Source of the DNA: Spirochaetales bacterium
Lineage (GTDB): Bacteria > Spirochaetota > Spirochaetia > UBA9216
Reading direction: 5' to 3'
Assembly (NCBI GenBank): GCA_016839055.1
Contig: JAEKNX010000012.1
Span: 62,001 to 126,000 of the forward strand
DNA length: 64,000 bases
The translations under genes were made by a program, and so were the position numbers. This document shows, piece after piece, positions 7,649 to 16,864 of the stretch (within the stretch, counting starts at the first letter, position 1; the number at the start of each line of letters is the position of its first letter). Under the pieces are notes generated by a model. It worked only from the letters and a program-made list of their open reading frames with translations. It made no database searches and had not been told where the DNA came from.

Positions 7649-9637
7649 ATGAATAAGATTGAAATACAAGAGGAGATTCGAAGACTTTCGAATCTCCTTC
7701 GTTTATATCAGCACCTTTATTATGTGGAAGCTGTCCCCGGGGTCAGCGACTTAGAATATGACAGCCTTTTTGACAGGCTCCTCGAGCTTGAACAGCAGAA
7801 TCCGGAACTTATTGAGCCGGATTCCCCGAGCCTCAGGGTAGGCTCGGATCTTGCCTCCGATCTCCCCGAGGTTGCTCATTCTATTCCTGTATTGAGTCTG
7901 GACAAGGCATACTCGGCCGAAGAGGTTGAGGCCTGGATGGCTAAAACCAGGAAGAACGCCGGAGGCAGTCTCGGCTTTTCCGTTGAAGAAAAAATAGACG
8001 GTATTTCCATTGTTCTCTATTACGAAGGCGGCATACTTACCAGAGCGGTTACAAGAGGCAACGGATTTATCGGGAACGATGTGAGCTCAAACGTCAGAAC
8101 TATCGGCTCGGTACCGCTTAAGCTTCCCGAGGCTGTAGATTTGGCTGTCCGGGGAGAGATCTATCTCCCGCTTGAAAAATTTGAAGAACTGAATAAGAAA
8201 ATGGATCCGCCCTATGCCAATCCGAGAAACCTGGCCGCCGGAACCATCCGCAGGATCAGGAGTTCAGAGGCCGCGAGGATACCTCTTGATATTTTCGTAT
8301 ATGAGGGGTTCTTCTCCGACAACCAGCCATCCGAACATGAAGAAATAATTAACCGTCTTTCGAATCTTGGCTTCAGGATTAATCCGAGACATAGGTTCTT
8401 CGATGATGCGGCTTCACTTGCCGAATATATCAGGAAAAGCACCGAAGAGCGGAGCAGCCTTCCCTATGAGATAGACGGCCTTGTTATCAAGGTGAACCAG
8501 ATTTCAGCACGCGACGAGCTTGGATATACCGGGCATCATCCCCGCTGGGCAATTGCCTACAAGTTTGAGTCGTCACAGGGGACAACCGTTCTCAACGGGA
8601 TAGATATTCAGGTAGGCAGAACCGGCCGGATTACCCCGGTAGGCAGGGTTGTGCCGGTGCTTATCGGAGGATCCACCGTCTCCAACGTCACCTTGCACAA
8701 TCAGGAATATATCAACATGCTCGAGATTGCCCCTGGGGACACGGTTGCCGTATCAAAACGCGGAGATGTCATCCCGGCCGTTGAGAGGGTGATTGAAAAA
8801 GGCGTGGCCGAACATCCTGTATGGATAATTCCCGGCAGCTGCCCTTCCTGCGGCAGTACTCTCATAAAGAGGGGGGCTCATCATTTCTGCCCTAACCGAG
8901 CCTGTCCGGACCAGATTAGGGGACGGATTTTCTTTTTCATCGATAAAAAGCAGATGGATATTGAAAATTTTGGCCCCGAAACAGTCGAGTATCTCATCGA
9001 AAGAAATCTTATAACCGATGTCGAAGATCTGTATACATGTAATTATGATGAACTGATAGGAGAGAAGGGGTTCGGAGAGAAGAAAATTAACCTCATCAAG
9101 GAAGGGATTAAAAAAAGCCTTGATAAACCGTTTATCAATGTCCTCAGTTCCCTCGGGATTCCCGAGCTTGGGAAGAAGGCAGCCGAACTTCTCATCAATG
9201 CCGGATTTACTTCAATAGATTTGCTGATTAAGGCCGCGGAAGAAGAGGATACCGAAAAATTTATTTCCATTCACGGGATAGGGGAGCGTACTTCTGAGCT
9301 GATAATTGATGAGCTCAGGCGGCCGGAGCTCCTGAGTAAGATAGAGAAACTGAAAAACGCCGGCCTGAGGTTTGAGGCGGAGCAGTCGGAACTTAAGGTC
9401 ACGGGCGGTATTTTCGCCGGCCAGAGCTGGTGTATAACCGGCAGTTTTGAGAATTACAAACCGAGAGAGGCCGCCCTTGAAGAAATTAAAAAACGCGGCG
9501 GCGCCTCCGTCGGCCAGGTAACCGGAAAAACCACCCATCTGCTCTGCGGAAAGGGCGGGGGCAGCAAGAAAACCAAGGCTGAGAAACTCGGAATAGAGAT
9601 AGTCAGCGAAGAAGATTTTCTCAAATTAATTCAATAG
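7649..9637 (+). CDS. ligA: NAD-dependent DNA ligase LigA
   Basis: 662 residues, close to the usual 670. The order is: Ia domain with the YD..YD-type pattern near residue 37 (LEYDSLFDRLLELE), adenylation domain with the nucleotidyl lysine K115 in EEKIDG, OB fold with GRTGRITPVGRV, a four-cysteine zinc finger (C398, C401, C414, C419), helix-hairpin-helix repeats, and a C-terminal BRCT domain with the TTHLL motif. It joins nicks during replication and repair. The gene starts four bases after the RlpA/SPOR stop, with AGGAGG inside the end of that gene, so the two are probably co-transcribed. Confidence 0.97.
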   Translation: MNKIEIQEEIRRLSNLLRLYQHLYYVEAVPGVSDLEYDSLFDRLLELEQQNPELIEPDSPSLRVGSDLASDLPEVAHSIPVLSLDKAYSAEEVEAWMAKTRKNAGGSLGFSVEEKIDGISIVLYYEGGILTRAVTRGNGFIGNDVSSNVRTIGSVPLKLPEAVDLAVRGEIYLPLEKFEELNKKMDPPYANPRNLAAGTIRRIRSSEAARIPLDIFVYEGFFSDNQPSEHEEIINRLSNLGFRINPRHRFFDDAASLAEYIRKSTEERSSLPYEIDGLVIKVNQISARDELGYTGHHPRWAIAYKFESSQGTTVLNGIDIQVGRTGRITPVGRVVPVLIGGSTVSNVTLHNQEYINMLEIAPGDTVAVSKRGDVIPAVERVIEKGVAEHPVWIIPGSCPSCGSTLIKRGAHHFCPNRACPDQIRGRIFFFIDKKQMDIENFGPETVEYLIERNLITDVEDLYTCNYDELIGEKGFGEKKINLIKEGIKKSLDKPFINVLSSLGIPELGKKAAELLINAGFTSIDLLIKAAEEEDTEKFISIHGIGERTSELIIDELRRPELLSKIEKLKNAGLRFEAEQSELKVTGGIFAGQSWCITGSFENYKPREAALEEIKKRGGASVGQVTGKTTHLLCGKGGGSKKTKAEKLGIEIVSEEDFLKLIQ

Positions 9638-9647
9638 GGCGGGGTTT

Positions 9648-10406
9648 ATGAGTGTCACAAATGAAGAAATGATCCGGATTCTTGAGAATAAGGGCTATGG
9701 GATAATTCCGCCCGAGCAGTTCAGGATTGATATGGAAGACAGTTTTAAGGCAATCTGGGCTGATGTCGGAGCATATACAATGACCTCGGTTGAACGCGGT
9801 TACGCTCTCTATAAGGCGGTTCATTACATCATCGGAAACGCCGTCGGCGGAGACTTCGTAGAATGCGGTGTCTGGAAGGGCGGCTCCTGTATGCTGATTG
9901 CGCGAACCCTGCTCGAACTCGGCGTCACGGACCGCAGTATTTTTCTCTACGACACCTTCGAGGGAATGCCCGAACCCGGCGGCAATGATTATATTGCCTG
10001 GAACGGCAGATCGGTACATGAAAAATGGGAAGAGGACCGCCTCGGAGAAAAAAATAATTTCACATCCTGGGCCGTAGATCTTGATTCGGTAAAGGCAAAT
10101 ATTAAATCGACAGCCTATCCCGAAGATAAGCTCATATTTGTTCGGGGGCCCGTCGAAGAGACTCTCAGGAATGTCCGGCCTGATAAAATAGGTCTTTTAA
10201 GGCTGGACACCGACTGGTATGAGTCAACGAAGGCCGAACTCGAATTGCTCTATCCAAGGCTTACCTGCGGCGGAGTTCTCATTCTCGATGATTATGGGCA
10301 CTTCACCGGCGCTAAAATGGCTGTGGATGAGTATTTTGCGGGCCACGGGTCTCCGCCGCTCCTGAACCGGATAGATTATACCGGCAGGGTTGCAGTTAAA
10401 AACTGA
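9648..10406 (+). CDS. TylF/MycF-like O-methyltransferase family protein
   Basis: 252 residues. The SAM-binding segment is GDFVECGVWKGGSCML and is followed by FLYDTFEGMPEP. Near residue 195 comes the family mark LLRLDTDWYESTKAELELLYPRL, with the metal-binding aspartates, and then GGVLILDDYGHFTGA. This is the macrocin O-methyltransferase fold, usually found with glycan or antibiotic sugar genes. It begins ten bases after ligA. Given the nearby sugar genes, a role in methylating a surface or flagellar sugar is plausible but is inference. The stop overlaps the convergent PEGA gene by 11 bases. Confidence 0.85.
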   Translation: MSVTNEEMIRILENKGYGIIPPEQFRIDMEDSFKAIWADVGAYTMTSVERGYALYKAVHYIIGNAVGGDFVECGVWKGGSCMLIARTLLELGVTDRSIFLYDTFEGMPEPGGNDYIAWNGRSVHEKWEEDRLGEKNNFTSWAVDLDSVKANIKSTAYPEDKLIFVRGPVEETLRNVRPDKIGLLRLDTDWYESTKAELELLYPRLTCGGVLILDDYGHFTGAKMAVDEYFAGHGSPPLLNRIDYTGRVAVKN

Positions 10407-11676
10407 CAAAAGATACAGCAGCTCCGCCTTTCACTCCGGTGCCGCCTAAACTTCCGAAAACCGACATCGCTGTCGTTGTGCCGGGGATGCGGATGCCTGC
10501 CTCCAGCGCGGCCGAAAATCCCTGAAAACCTGGAAATCCATAGCCGAACTCCGGATACTCCGGCGAGGCTGATAAACCAATCCTGAAATCTTTTCCTCTA
10601 AGCCATACTCCTGCCGGAGTCAGAAGCTTCAGTACAGGTACCCCTGCCGCCGTTCCGTCGCTGAGGTAGAACGAGCCGGAGAGTCCTGGAGAGATGGTCA
10701 GTCCGGTTTTAAGGCATCCAAATGATAAGACATATTCAAGCGGAATGGTCAGCGAAAGGCAGTTCCGGCTGTTATACGGGCTGCCCTCAGCGGCACTAAT
10801 GAAGGTTCCCGAAAGCGCCGCCGCGGCATTGAAACCGGAGGAAACCGATTTATTCAGACTGTACTTTACCGCTGCCGCTGCGCCGACTGCCGTATCCTCG
10901 ATATAATTAAGGCTTATATAGCTTATGAATACGGCGCTTATTTCGAGATTCCCAATAGGAACAGCCCTGAGCCCAGCGCTGAAGGGGAAGAATTGGTCCT
11001 CATAGCCCATCTGTGTGATGAACTGGATTCCAGGCTGCGGCAGTGTTCCGGGTTCAGGACAGAGAAAAAGTCTCGGGCCCTGGCTGTGAAAAAAAGAAAA
11101 TGGATAATCCGACGAACTTATTTTTTCTGACGGCGCGGAAGTTTCACTTTTAGTCTCCGCTATTTTCAGCTCGATCGATAGTGTTTTTTCGCCGCCGTCG
11201 AATATCCTTACTGTTTCGATATGGGTCTTCCGCCCGGCGCCCTTGATGATGACAGTGTATGAGCCAGAGGCGAGTTCATTAACGCCCTGCCTGAGGGTGA
11301 TACCATCGGCGAGGATTAGAGCATCAGCAGGGTTCGTTTTTATGTTAAGGGTTCCGATCCATTGCCTCAGCGCGGTATCTATTATTAAGCCTGTATTTTT
11401 TTCGGCATGAAAGCTGATGGAAAGCTCATCATAACCCGGTTTTCTAAGTTTCAGGAGGTGGGGTCCGGCAGAAGGGAGGGGCAGGCTGATGTCGGTCACT
11501 CCCATATAGGCATCATCGATGTAGACTGCAGCTCTGTCGGGAACGGAATTAATCGTTAATTCGGCGAGAGCCGACAGTTCCTTCGAGAAGACCTCTTTGG
11601 TAATGCTGAATTCCTGCGAGAAGACCGGAAAACAGAATACTGAAATAAGCAGGAATGAATTGAGTATAAATTTCAT
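10396..11676 (-). CDS. Exported PEGA-domain protein
   Basis: 426 residues. The chosen start, ATG 11676, begins a clean signal peptide (MKFILNSFLLISVFCFPVFS). The longer open frame to 11802 would overlap the divergent gene. Two PEGA-type repeats follow: residues near 40-100 contain AELTINSVPDRAAVYIDD and GPHLLKLRKPGY, and residues near 110-175 contain LNIKTNPADALILADG. The remaining 230 residues alternate glycine and aromatic residues and end in phenylalanine (AAVSFVSF), as in a beta-barrel embedded in the outer membrane. It is therefore probably an outer-membrane protein with a periplasmic PEGA stalk, a common spirochaete design. Its ligand is unknown. Confidence 0.72.
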   Translation of the reverse strand: MKFILNSFLLISVFCFPVFSQEFSITKEVFSKELSALAELTINSVPDRAAVYIDDAYMGVTDISLPLPSAGPHLLKLRKPGYDELSISFHAEKNTGLIIDTALRQWIGTLNIKTNPADALILADGITLRQGVNELASGSYTVIIKGAGRKTHIETVRIFDGGEKTLSIELKIAETKSETSAPSEKISSSDYPFSFFHSQGPRLFLCPEPGTLPQPGIQFITQMGYEDQFFPFSAGLRAVPIGNLEISAVFISYISLNYIEDTAVGAAAAVKYSLNKSVSSGFNAAAALSGTFISAAEGSPYNSRNCLSLTIPLEYVLSFGCLKTGLTISPGLSGSFYLSDGTAAGVPVLKLLTPAGVWLRGKDFRIGLSASPEYPEFGYGFPGFQGFSAALEAGIRIPGTTTAMSVFGSLGGTGVKGGAAVSFVSF

Positions 11677-11768
11677 GATAATAATGTAGCCCCATAGATA
11701 TTCATTTACAAGTTGTTTTCGTGTAATGATGCGGGCAAACAGGCCGATAATTAAAGAGATAATTATTA

Positions 11769-12386
11769 ATGGAGATGAATTTGATAACATCAGGCCGGAC
11801 ATGTGCCGCTATTTTTGCATTTTTACTCATTGTCTTCACGGGCCCCTTTATGTGGGCTCAGTCTGGTCTGAGTTCTGAGGCTTCGCGGCAGGATGAGGCA
11901 GCCGGAAATCCGACGGAAGTCAGAGCTCTCCCGCTTGGTTACGGAGATATCGAACTCGGAATGGACCTTGAAACAGTGCAGGACCTCTTGAAAAGCAATC
12001 CTAACTTCAGTTATAGAGGTGAACCGGACGTGAGCATGCGGCCTCTGGATAAGCAGGAATTGATAGACTGCGACGGGGTGTTTTTTATAGACAGGGCGTT
12101 TTTTCAGTTTGAAGATGAGAAACTCTTTTTAATTATAATAGTAATGGATCAGGAATATATTGATCATTACAGCATATATACGTCATTTCTGGAAAAATAC
12201 GGAGAGCCGGCTTTTCTCAACCCCTCAAAGGCTAATTGGGAGAATGAGAATGTAATCATAAGTCTTGAGAGGCCCCTGAGCCTGAAATATATAGATAAGA
12301 AGGTGTTTGAGCGGCTGCAAACCGAGAGTGAAGCCAAGAGCACAATGGAGACTATATTTAGAGAAGATTTTATTAATTCATTTTAG
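11769..12386 (+). CDS. Exported protein of unknown function, conserved-looking
   Basis: 205 residues with a signal peptide ending near GPFMWAQS. The mature part contains LPLGYGDIELGMDLETVQDLLKSN, a pattern typical of small a/b periplasmic proteins in which a short strand is followed by the turn GM and a helix (as in SmpA/OmlA-like folds). Then follow strands with FFQFEDEKLFLIIIVM. An acidic protein overall. No catalytic residues stand out. It is the first of a two-gene plus-strand unit with the DUF192 lipoprotein and is divergent from the PEGA gene. A second ATG two codons in (11775) is an equally possible start. Confidence 0.68.
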   Translation: MEMNLITSGRTCAAIFAFLLIVFTGPFMWAQSGLSSEASRQDEAAGNPTEVRALPLGYGDIELGMDLETVQDLLKSNPNFSYRGEPDVSMRPLDKQELIDCDGVFFIDRAFFQFEDEKLFLIIIVMDQEYIDHYSIYTSFLEKYGEPAFLNPSKANWENENVIISLERPLSLKYIDKKVFERLQTESEAKSTMETIFREDFINSF

Positions 12387-12409
12387 GAGCTCCTATTAAG
12401 GAGAACATC

Positions 12410-12844
12410 ATGAAAAAAAGTATTTATATTCTGTTGATATTATTTACCCTGGTCAGTTGTTTCCTTCTGATTGCGATGGGGTCGAGGGATCGTCTTGAAA
12501 CCCGTCAGATCAGCATAGGAGAGGCTTTGATTGAGGTTGAGATCGCCGACAACGCGGAGACTCGCAGGACGGGGCTTATGAACCGGAAGTCGATGGACGA
12601 AGATCATGGAATGCTCTTTGTCTTCGAGCATGATCAGAAGCTGTCGTTCTGGATGAAAAACACCCTGATTCCGCTTTCAATCGCCTATATCTCTGCCGAT
12701 GGGGAGATTCTGGAAATGTACGACATGAAGCCGGAATCTCTACGGCCTGTCGAATCGATTAATTCTGTCAGATATGCCCTCGAGATGAACCATGGCTGGT
12801 TCGAGCGGAAGGGTGTTTGCGTCGGAGATTATCTGAACCTCTGA
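12410..12844 (+). CDS. DUF192 lipoprotein
   Basis: 144 residues. AAGGAG lies seven bases before ATG. The N-terminus has a hydrophobic stretch and a lipobox-like LVSC near residue 17, so the mature protein is probably a lipoprotein. The rest is the DUF192 fold: VEIADNAETRRTGLMNRKSM, then GMLFVFEHDQKLSFWMKNT, then PLSIAYISADGEI, and the closing ALEMNHGWFERKGVCVGD. Family members are small exported proteins of uncertain role. It overlaps nothing and is followed after 21 bases by the convergent xseB stop. Confidence 0.88.
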   Translation: MKKSIYILLILFTLVSCFLLIAMGSRDRLETRQISIGEALIEVEIADNAETRRTGLMNRKSMDEDHGMLFVFEHDQKLSFWMKNTLIPLSIAYISADGEILEMYDMKPESLRPVESINSVRYALEMNHGWFERKGVCVGDYLNL

Positions 12845-12865
12845 GAGGTGCGGGCTTTTCGGTGA

Positions 12866-13111
12866 TTATGCGCCTGAATTGCCGTTCAGCTCGGGAAACA
12901 GCTCGAGGTTCGGCTCGTCGCCGTCGGCCTTGACCGGTTCGTTAACAAGAATCTCAATTTTTCTCTCTACCTTGAAAAGATCCTTCTCCAGGCCCTTTGC
13001 CAGTCTTACCCCTTCTTCGAAGAGTTTCAGAGATTCATCAAGATTGCCTCCGCCTTTAATTGTCTTATTGATTTCTTCGAGTCTGTTCAATCTTTCTTCA
13101 AAATTTTTCAT
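12866..13111 (-). CDS. xseB: Exodeoxyribonuclease VII small subunit
   Basis: 81 residues, the normal size. It begins MKNFEERLNRLEEINKTI and has the helical hairpin LDESLKLFEEGVRLAKGLEKDL that binds the large subunit. Its start overlaps the end of xseA by four bases, giving translational coupling. The C-terminal tail (about 15 residues, acidic) is not part of the core fold. Confidence 0.95.
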   Translation of the reverse strand: MKNFEERLNRLEEINKTIKGGGNLDESLKLFEEGVRLAKGLEKDLFKVERKIEILVNEPVKADGDEPNLELFPELNGNSGA

Positions 13112-14331
13112 TCATTATCTCCACTTATCTCTTGTTCCTGTATCAGGGCTGAGGCCCTGCCGTCGTGGAATCTTATCTCGGTCTCTGTCCCCGGAACCGC
13201 GTCCGAGGCCGAGGCTATCAGTCTGCCTGTTCCGCGTTCGGTGACAACTGAATATCCTCTTTTGAGGATGGAATAGGGCGATACGGCATTAAGCTCACGT
13301 AAGGCCGAGTCGAGTCGGTACCGCGTCTCCCTGATTTTGCCTGTAAATTCGGACAGGAGTTCTTCCTTGTAATCGTCGAAGAGCGAAAGAACCGGCTGCA
13401 TCAGAATATAAAAGTTCTCTTCGAGATTGACTCCCGTATACCGCGATGACAGGAGCCTTATCCGTTCGGTCTGATTTCTCATCTCGCGGACGAGTGATTC
13501 ATAACTGCCCTTCACTCTGTCGGCTAGCTCTTCGCGGCCCGCGCTGACAATCTCGGCCGCCGCCGATGGGGTGGGCGCAGAGACATCGGCCGCATAATCC
13601 GACAGGGAGCTGTCAATCTCATGTCCCACCGCCGAGATAACCGGAAGACTGCATTCTGCAATGGCTCTGACTACTACTTCCTCGGAAAAAGGCAGCAGAT
13701 CTTCGAGAGAGCCGCCGCCGCGCCCGATTATCACGACATCACCGAGTTTGTACTCATCTGCTCGGCGAATCTGCTGTGCAATTTTATCCGCCGCCGCGTC
13801 GCCCTGTACCGGAGCCGGCAGGATGATGATATTGAGACTGGAATTACGCCGGCCGGTTACATGCAGAATATCTCTAACAGCCGCCCCTGTAGGGGAGGTT
13901 ACAACCGCTATTCTCGAAGGAAAAAGCGGAATGGGTTTTTTAAGTGAAGAATCAAACAGACCCTCGGCAGCAAGCCTCTGCTTCCTCTCCTCAAGTATTG
14001 CCAGAATATCGCCTTCACCGGCCTTCTCCAGGCTGTCGCAGATTATCTGATAGGAGCCTCGTAGGGCATATACGGAAATATTTCCCGATGCGTTAACCAG
14101 CATGCCGTCTTTCGGGGTGAAAGATAGTCCCCTCTGTCTGCCCTTGAACATTACCGCGCTTATCATCGCGTTTTTATCTTTAAGGGTGAAATACAGATGG
14201 CCGGTACTCGATGGACGGAAGTTCGAAACCTCGCCGCTGATGCGCACGTTTCGAAAGCCGGTCTCGAGACTGTCTTTGATGAGATCCGTTATTTCGGAAA
14301 CTGAAAACAGTTTATCTATGGTTTCAAACAT
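13108..14331 (-). CDS. xseA: Exodeoxyribonuclease VII large subunit
   Basis: 407 residues. The N-terminal OB fold (about 5-100) contains RISGEVSNFRPSSTGHLYFTLKD, the nucleic-acid-binding signature. The catalytic domain (about 120-310) has AVVTSPTGAAVRDILH, then VIIGRGGGSLEDLLPFSEE and VISAVGHEIDSSLSDYAAD. The C-terminal coiled coil ends with the family SPYSILKRGYSVV motif. With XseB it digests single-stranded DNA from both ends in the cytoplasm. It is the first gene of a two-gene operon divergent from the spiro-SPASM gene. Confidence 0.97.
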   Translation of the reverse strand: MFETIDKLFSVSEITDLIKDSLETGFRNVRISGEVSNFRPSSTGHLYFTLKDKNAMISAVMFKGRQRGLSFTPKDGMLVNASGNISVYALRGSYQIICDSLEKAGEGDILAILEERKQRLAAEGLFDSSLKKPIPLFPSRIAVVTSPTGAAVRDILHVTGRRNSSLNIIILPAPVQGDAAADKIAQQIRRADEYKLGDVVIIGRGGGSLEDLLPFSEEVVVRAIAECSLPVISAVGHEIDSSLSDYAADVSAPTPSAAAEIVSAGREELADRVKGSYESLVREMRNQTERIRLLSSRYTGVNLEENFYILMQPVLSLFDDYKEELLSEFTGKIRETRYRLDSALRELNAVSPYSILKRGYSVVTERGTGRLIASASDAVPGTETEIRFHDGRASALIQEQEISGDNE

Positions 14332-14418
14332 AATTAATTGCAGAATACAATTTTACTTGCTGGTATGCAACCTGATTATCTTGTAATAAGGGGGGGCTAA
14401 CCTGTCGATAATCATCAT

Positions 14419-15924
14419 ATGAATAATATAGTAATAATAAACGCCTCCGGACTGTCGGAATACGCAATGAAAGATATGGGAAACGGCAGGAATTCGGTGG
14501 AATTCGCCGTGGAAGCGGCTCTCAAAATGCCGGCGACAGGCAGGGCGGTCATTATAGATGAGCTATGCCCCTGTCTTGAGTATCTATCGTCTTTCACAAA
14601 GAAGACGAGGGCGAAAGCTTCCGCCTCCGCCCTCATTCAAGCCCTTATAGAGCTGTCCGAAGGTTATGACAATATATTTTATTTTTACGCGGACTGCCCG
14701 CTGATTGATACCGATCTTGCAGGAAAGATGTATAGAAATCATCTGAAGTATTTTTCAGAATATACCTTTGCCGACGGCTATCCCGTGGGATTGACTGTGG
14801 AGATAATAAAGACGTCGGTTCTGCCTCTTGTGGCCAAACTTGCCGAGAACGATGACTCTGTAGCCGGACGGAACACGGTTTTTTCGCTGATTGAAAAAGA
14901 TATTAACTCTTTTGATATCGAAACCGAAATTTCACCCGATGATCAGAGGCTGCTGAGGCTGTCGCTCTTTCCGGACACGAAGAGGAACTTTCTTCAGCTA
15001 AAGGCTATCATGAAAGTGATCAAAGATGGAAACGGTTTGCAGCCTGAACAGAGTCTATCAGGTGAAGTACTCAATGCGGTTAGGAAGCGGGGTGAGTTTC
15101 TCCGGACGCTTCCGGTATTCATCGAAATCGAGACGAGTTCTTCCCGTCCGCAGAGAATATCCTATATGCCCGAGGCTGCGGCGTCAGAAGGGGAGATGGC
15201 TGTTGAAGACTTCAAGGCGGTCCTCTCAAAAATATCTGATTTCTCCGGCGACGCGGTCATTAGCCTCTCTGTCAGAAATGAGCCGTCTAGTCATAGTTCT
15301 CCCGCGGCCCTTGCCGGGGCTGTGCTCGATCATCCCGATTTCAGTCTGCTTATTGAGACTTCGGGAATCGGCTGGACCGAAGAGCAGCTGAACCTTATTC
15401 TCGGTCTCGATTCTTCCAGGCTTACCTGGATAGTCGATCTTGATGCCCTCGACCGCGGACTTTATTCCAGTCTCCGCGGTGACGGACTGGATGAGGCCTA
15501 CAGGTTTGCTTCATCAATGGTTGAGAAATCACCTGGAAATGTATGGCTTCAGGCCGTCCGGATGAAGGACAACGAAACGGATATGGAGCAGTTTTATAAA
15601 TATTGGAAAGAGCGGACAAAAAATGTTATCATACAGAAGTATGACTGGTGCTGCGGGAGGCTTCCTCAGCGGAAGGTTACCAACCTTTCCCCTGTTAAGC
15701 GTCTTCCATGCTGGCATCTGAAGCGAGAAATGATAGTTCTGCCCGATGGTAGAGTTCCGGTATGCAGGGATGATCTTGACAATGAGATGGTTCTTGGGAA
15801 TATTTTTTCCGATGATATTGAATCTCTCTGGCAGAACGGGACGAATTACTATAAGCAGCATCTAAATGAGGAGTATCCGGATTTATGTCGGAATTGTGAT
15901 GAATACTACACCTATAACTATTGA
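14419..15924 (+). CDS. Spiro-SPASM protein: cytidylyltransferase-like N-terminus, degenerate radical-SAM core, C-terminal SPASM cysteines
   Basis: 501 residues. The first 200 resemble a nucleotidyltransferase (YDNIFYFYADCPLID resembles the metal site of sugar cytidylyltransferases). The middle looks like a radical SAM barrel, but where CxxxCxxC should stand the sequence reads ETSSSRPQRISYMPE, with no cysteine at all, so a 4Fe-4S/SAM cluster cannot form there. The C-terminus is a SPASM-like module with CWHLKREMIVLPDGRVPVC, an LGNI segment and CRNCDEYYTYNY. I recall such proteins being grouped as a spirochaete-restricted family of SPASM proteins without the radical SAM cysteines. It heads a coupled sugar-gene cluster whose next gene overlaps it by 26 bases. 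Its activity is unknown. Confidence 0.8.
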   Translation: MNNIVIINASGLSEYAMKDMGNGRNSVEFAVEAALKMPATGRAVIIDELCPCLEYLSSFTKKTRAKASASALIQALIELSEGYDNIFYFYADCPLIDTDLAGKMYRNHLKYFSEYTFADGYPVGLTVEIIKTSVLPLVAKLAENDDSVAGRNTVFSLIEKDINSFDIETEISPDDQRLLRLSLFPDTKRNFLQLKAIMKVIKDGNGLQPEQSLSGEVLNAVRKRGEFLRTLPVFIEIETSSSRPQRISYMPEAAASEGEMAVEDFKAVLSKISDFSGDAVISLSVRNEPSSHSSPAALAGAVLDHPDFSLLIETSGIGWTEEQLNLILGLDSSRLTWIVDLDALDRGLYSSLRGDGLDEAYRFASSMVEKSPGNVWLQAVRMKDNETDMEQFYKYWKERTKNVIIQKYDWCCGRLPQRKVTNLSPVKRLPCWHLKREMIVLPDGRVPVCRDDLDNEMVLGNIFSDDIESLWQNGTNYYKQHLNEEYPDLCRNCDEYYTYNY

Positions 15925-16864
15925 TAAGGTAAACTATACAGTTGTCGGGGGAAAGCGTGAGCCTTCGCTGAGGCGGCATTCTCCCCTCATTTCGATTGTT
16001 CTTTTGAGCAGAGCCGGAAGGGTCTTTAAGGCTGAGGCCTTATCTGTTCTGAGCAAGCTGAATGTTTATGAGATTATTTCCATCGAGGGAGAAGGAGCAG
16101 GCTGGGATGTTGAAGCTCTGTCGGTCAGATTTTCAGAGATAAGATTTGTCAGAATACACAAGAAAAACATCACCGAAGGTGAAAAAATCAACATCGGTAT
16201 TGAAGAGTCTCAGGCCAGATTCATCCTTGTTCTCTACGATGATATGAGTGTGGCCTCCGGCGGTATTTCAGAACGTCTTCTCGAGAGAATAACCGGGAGC
16301 GAGGCCGTCTGCACGGTTCCCCTCATTCAGTCGCGGAAGCAGTCAACGGTGCCAACAATCATGAGTCCGGCCTTTATGCGGAATACGCTTAAGATTGTTC
16401 AGCTTCCGCCCGCGGTCGACGGGATGGACAGCCTGTTTCCCTTTGACTTCTGCGGAATTTACAATCGTGAGCTGTTTACGCAGCTTGGCGGATTCGATAA
16501 ACGGATAACGGGAAAATGGTGGCAGAAGCTTGATTTTGGATTCAGGGCTCATATGTGGGGGGAGAAAATACAGTGCAGCACATCCTTCCGGATTAAATAT
16601 CTGGATGAAATCCCGGAAGAATCGATTACCCCTGATCAGAGTTACCGTTTCTTCTATCTTAAAAATCTTACTGTCAGGTTTGACGGCGACACCGGTTCAA
16701 TTCCGGCAGGCAGGTTTCCGGCCTATCATCTGAAAAGCGGCGAAAGTTTCTTTACATCCCTGAAAGAGTTTCGTGAGGCCCGCGAGTGGGTCGAGAATAA
16801 TAAATATCGTTTCAGAATGGAAGCCAGGAGCATCACCGAAATATGGGAGGCCCCGGAGCATTGA
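15899..16864 (+). CDS. Family 2-like glycosyltransferase
   Basis: 321 residues from ATG 15899. The alternative start at 15866 adds 11 residues without support. The GT-A pattern is visible: SPLISIVLLSRAG at the start, then ARFILVLYDDMSVASGG with the DD metal pair, FDFCGIYNRELFTQLGGFDKRI, and KWWQKLDFGFRAHMWG, the acceptor-site region. The protein is soluble or peripheral. Its first 26 bases overlap the spiro-SPASM gene and its stop overlaps the SpsF-like gene, so it is part of a tightly coupled set. Donor and acceptor sugars are unknown. Confidence 0.8.
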   Translation: MNTTPITIDKVNYTVVGGKREPSLRRHSPLISIVLLSRAGRVFKAEALSVLSKLNVYEIISIEGEGAGWDVEALSVRFSEIRFVRIHKKNITEGEKINIGIEESQARFILVLYDDMSVASGGISERLLERITGSEAVCTVPLIQSRKQSTVPTIMSPAFMRNTLKIVQLPPAVDGMDSLFPFDFCGIYNRELFTQLGGFDKRITGKWWQKLDFGFRAHMWGEKIQCSTSFRIKYLDEIPEESITPDQSYRFFYLKNLTVRFDGDTGSIPAGRFPAYHLKSGESFFTSLKEFREAREWVENNKYRFRMEARSITEIWEAPEH

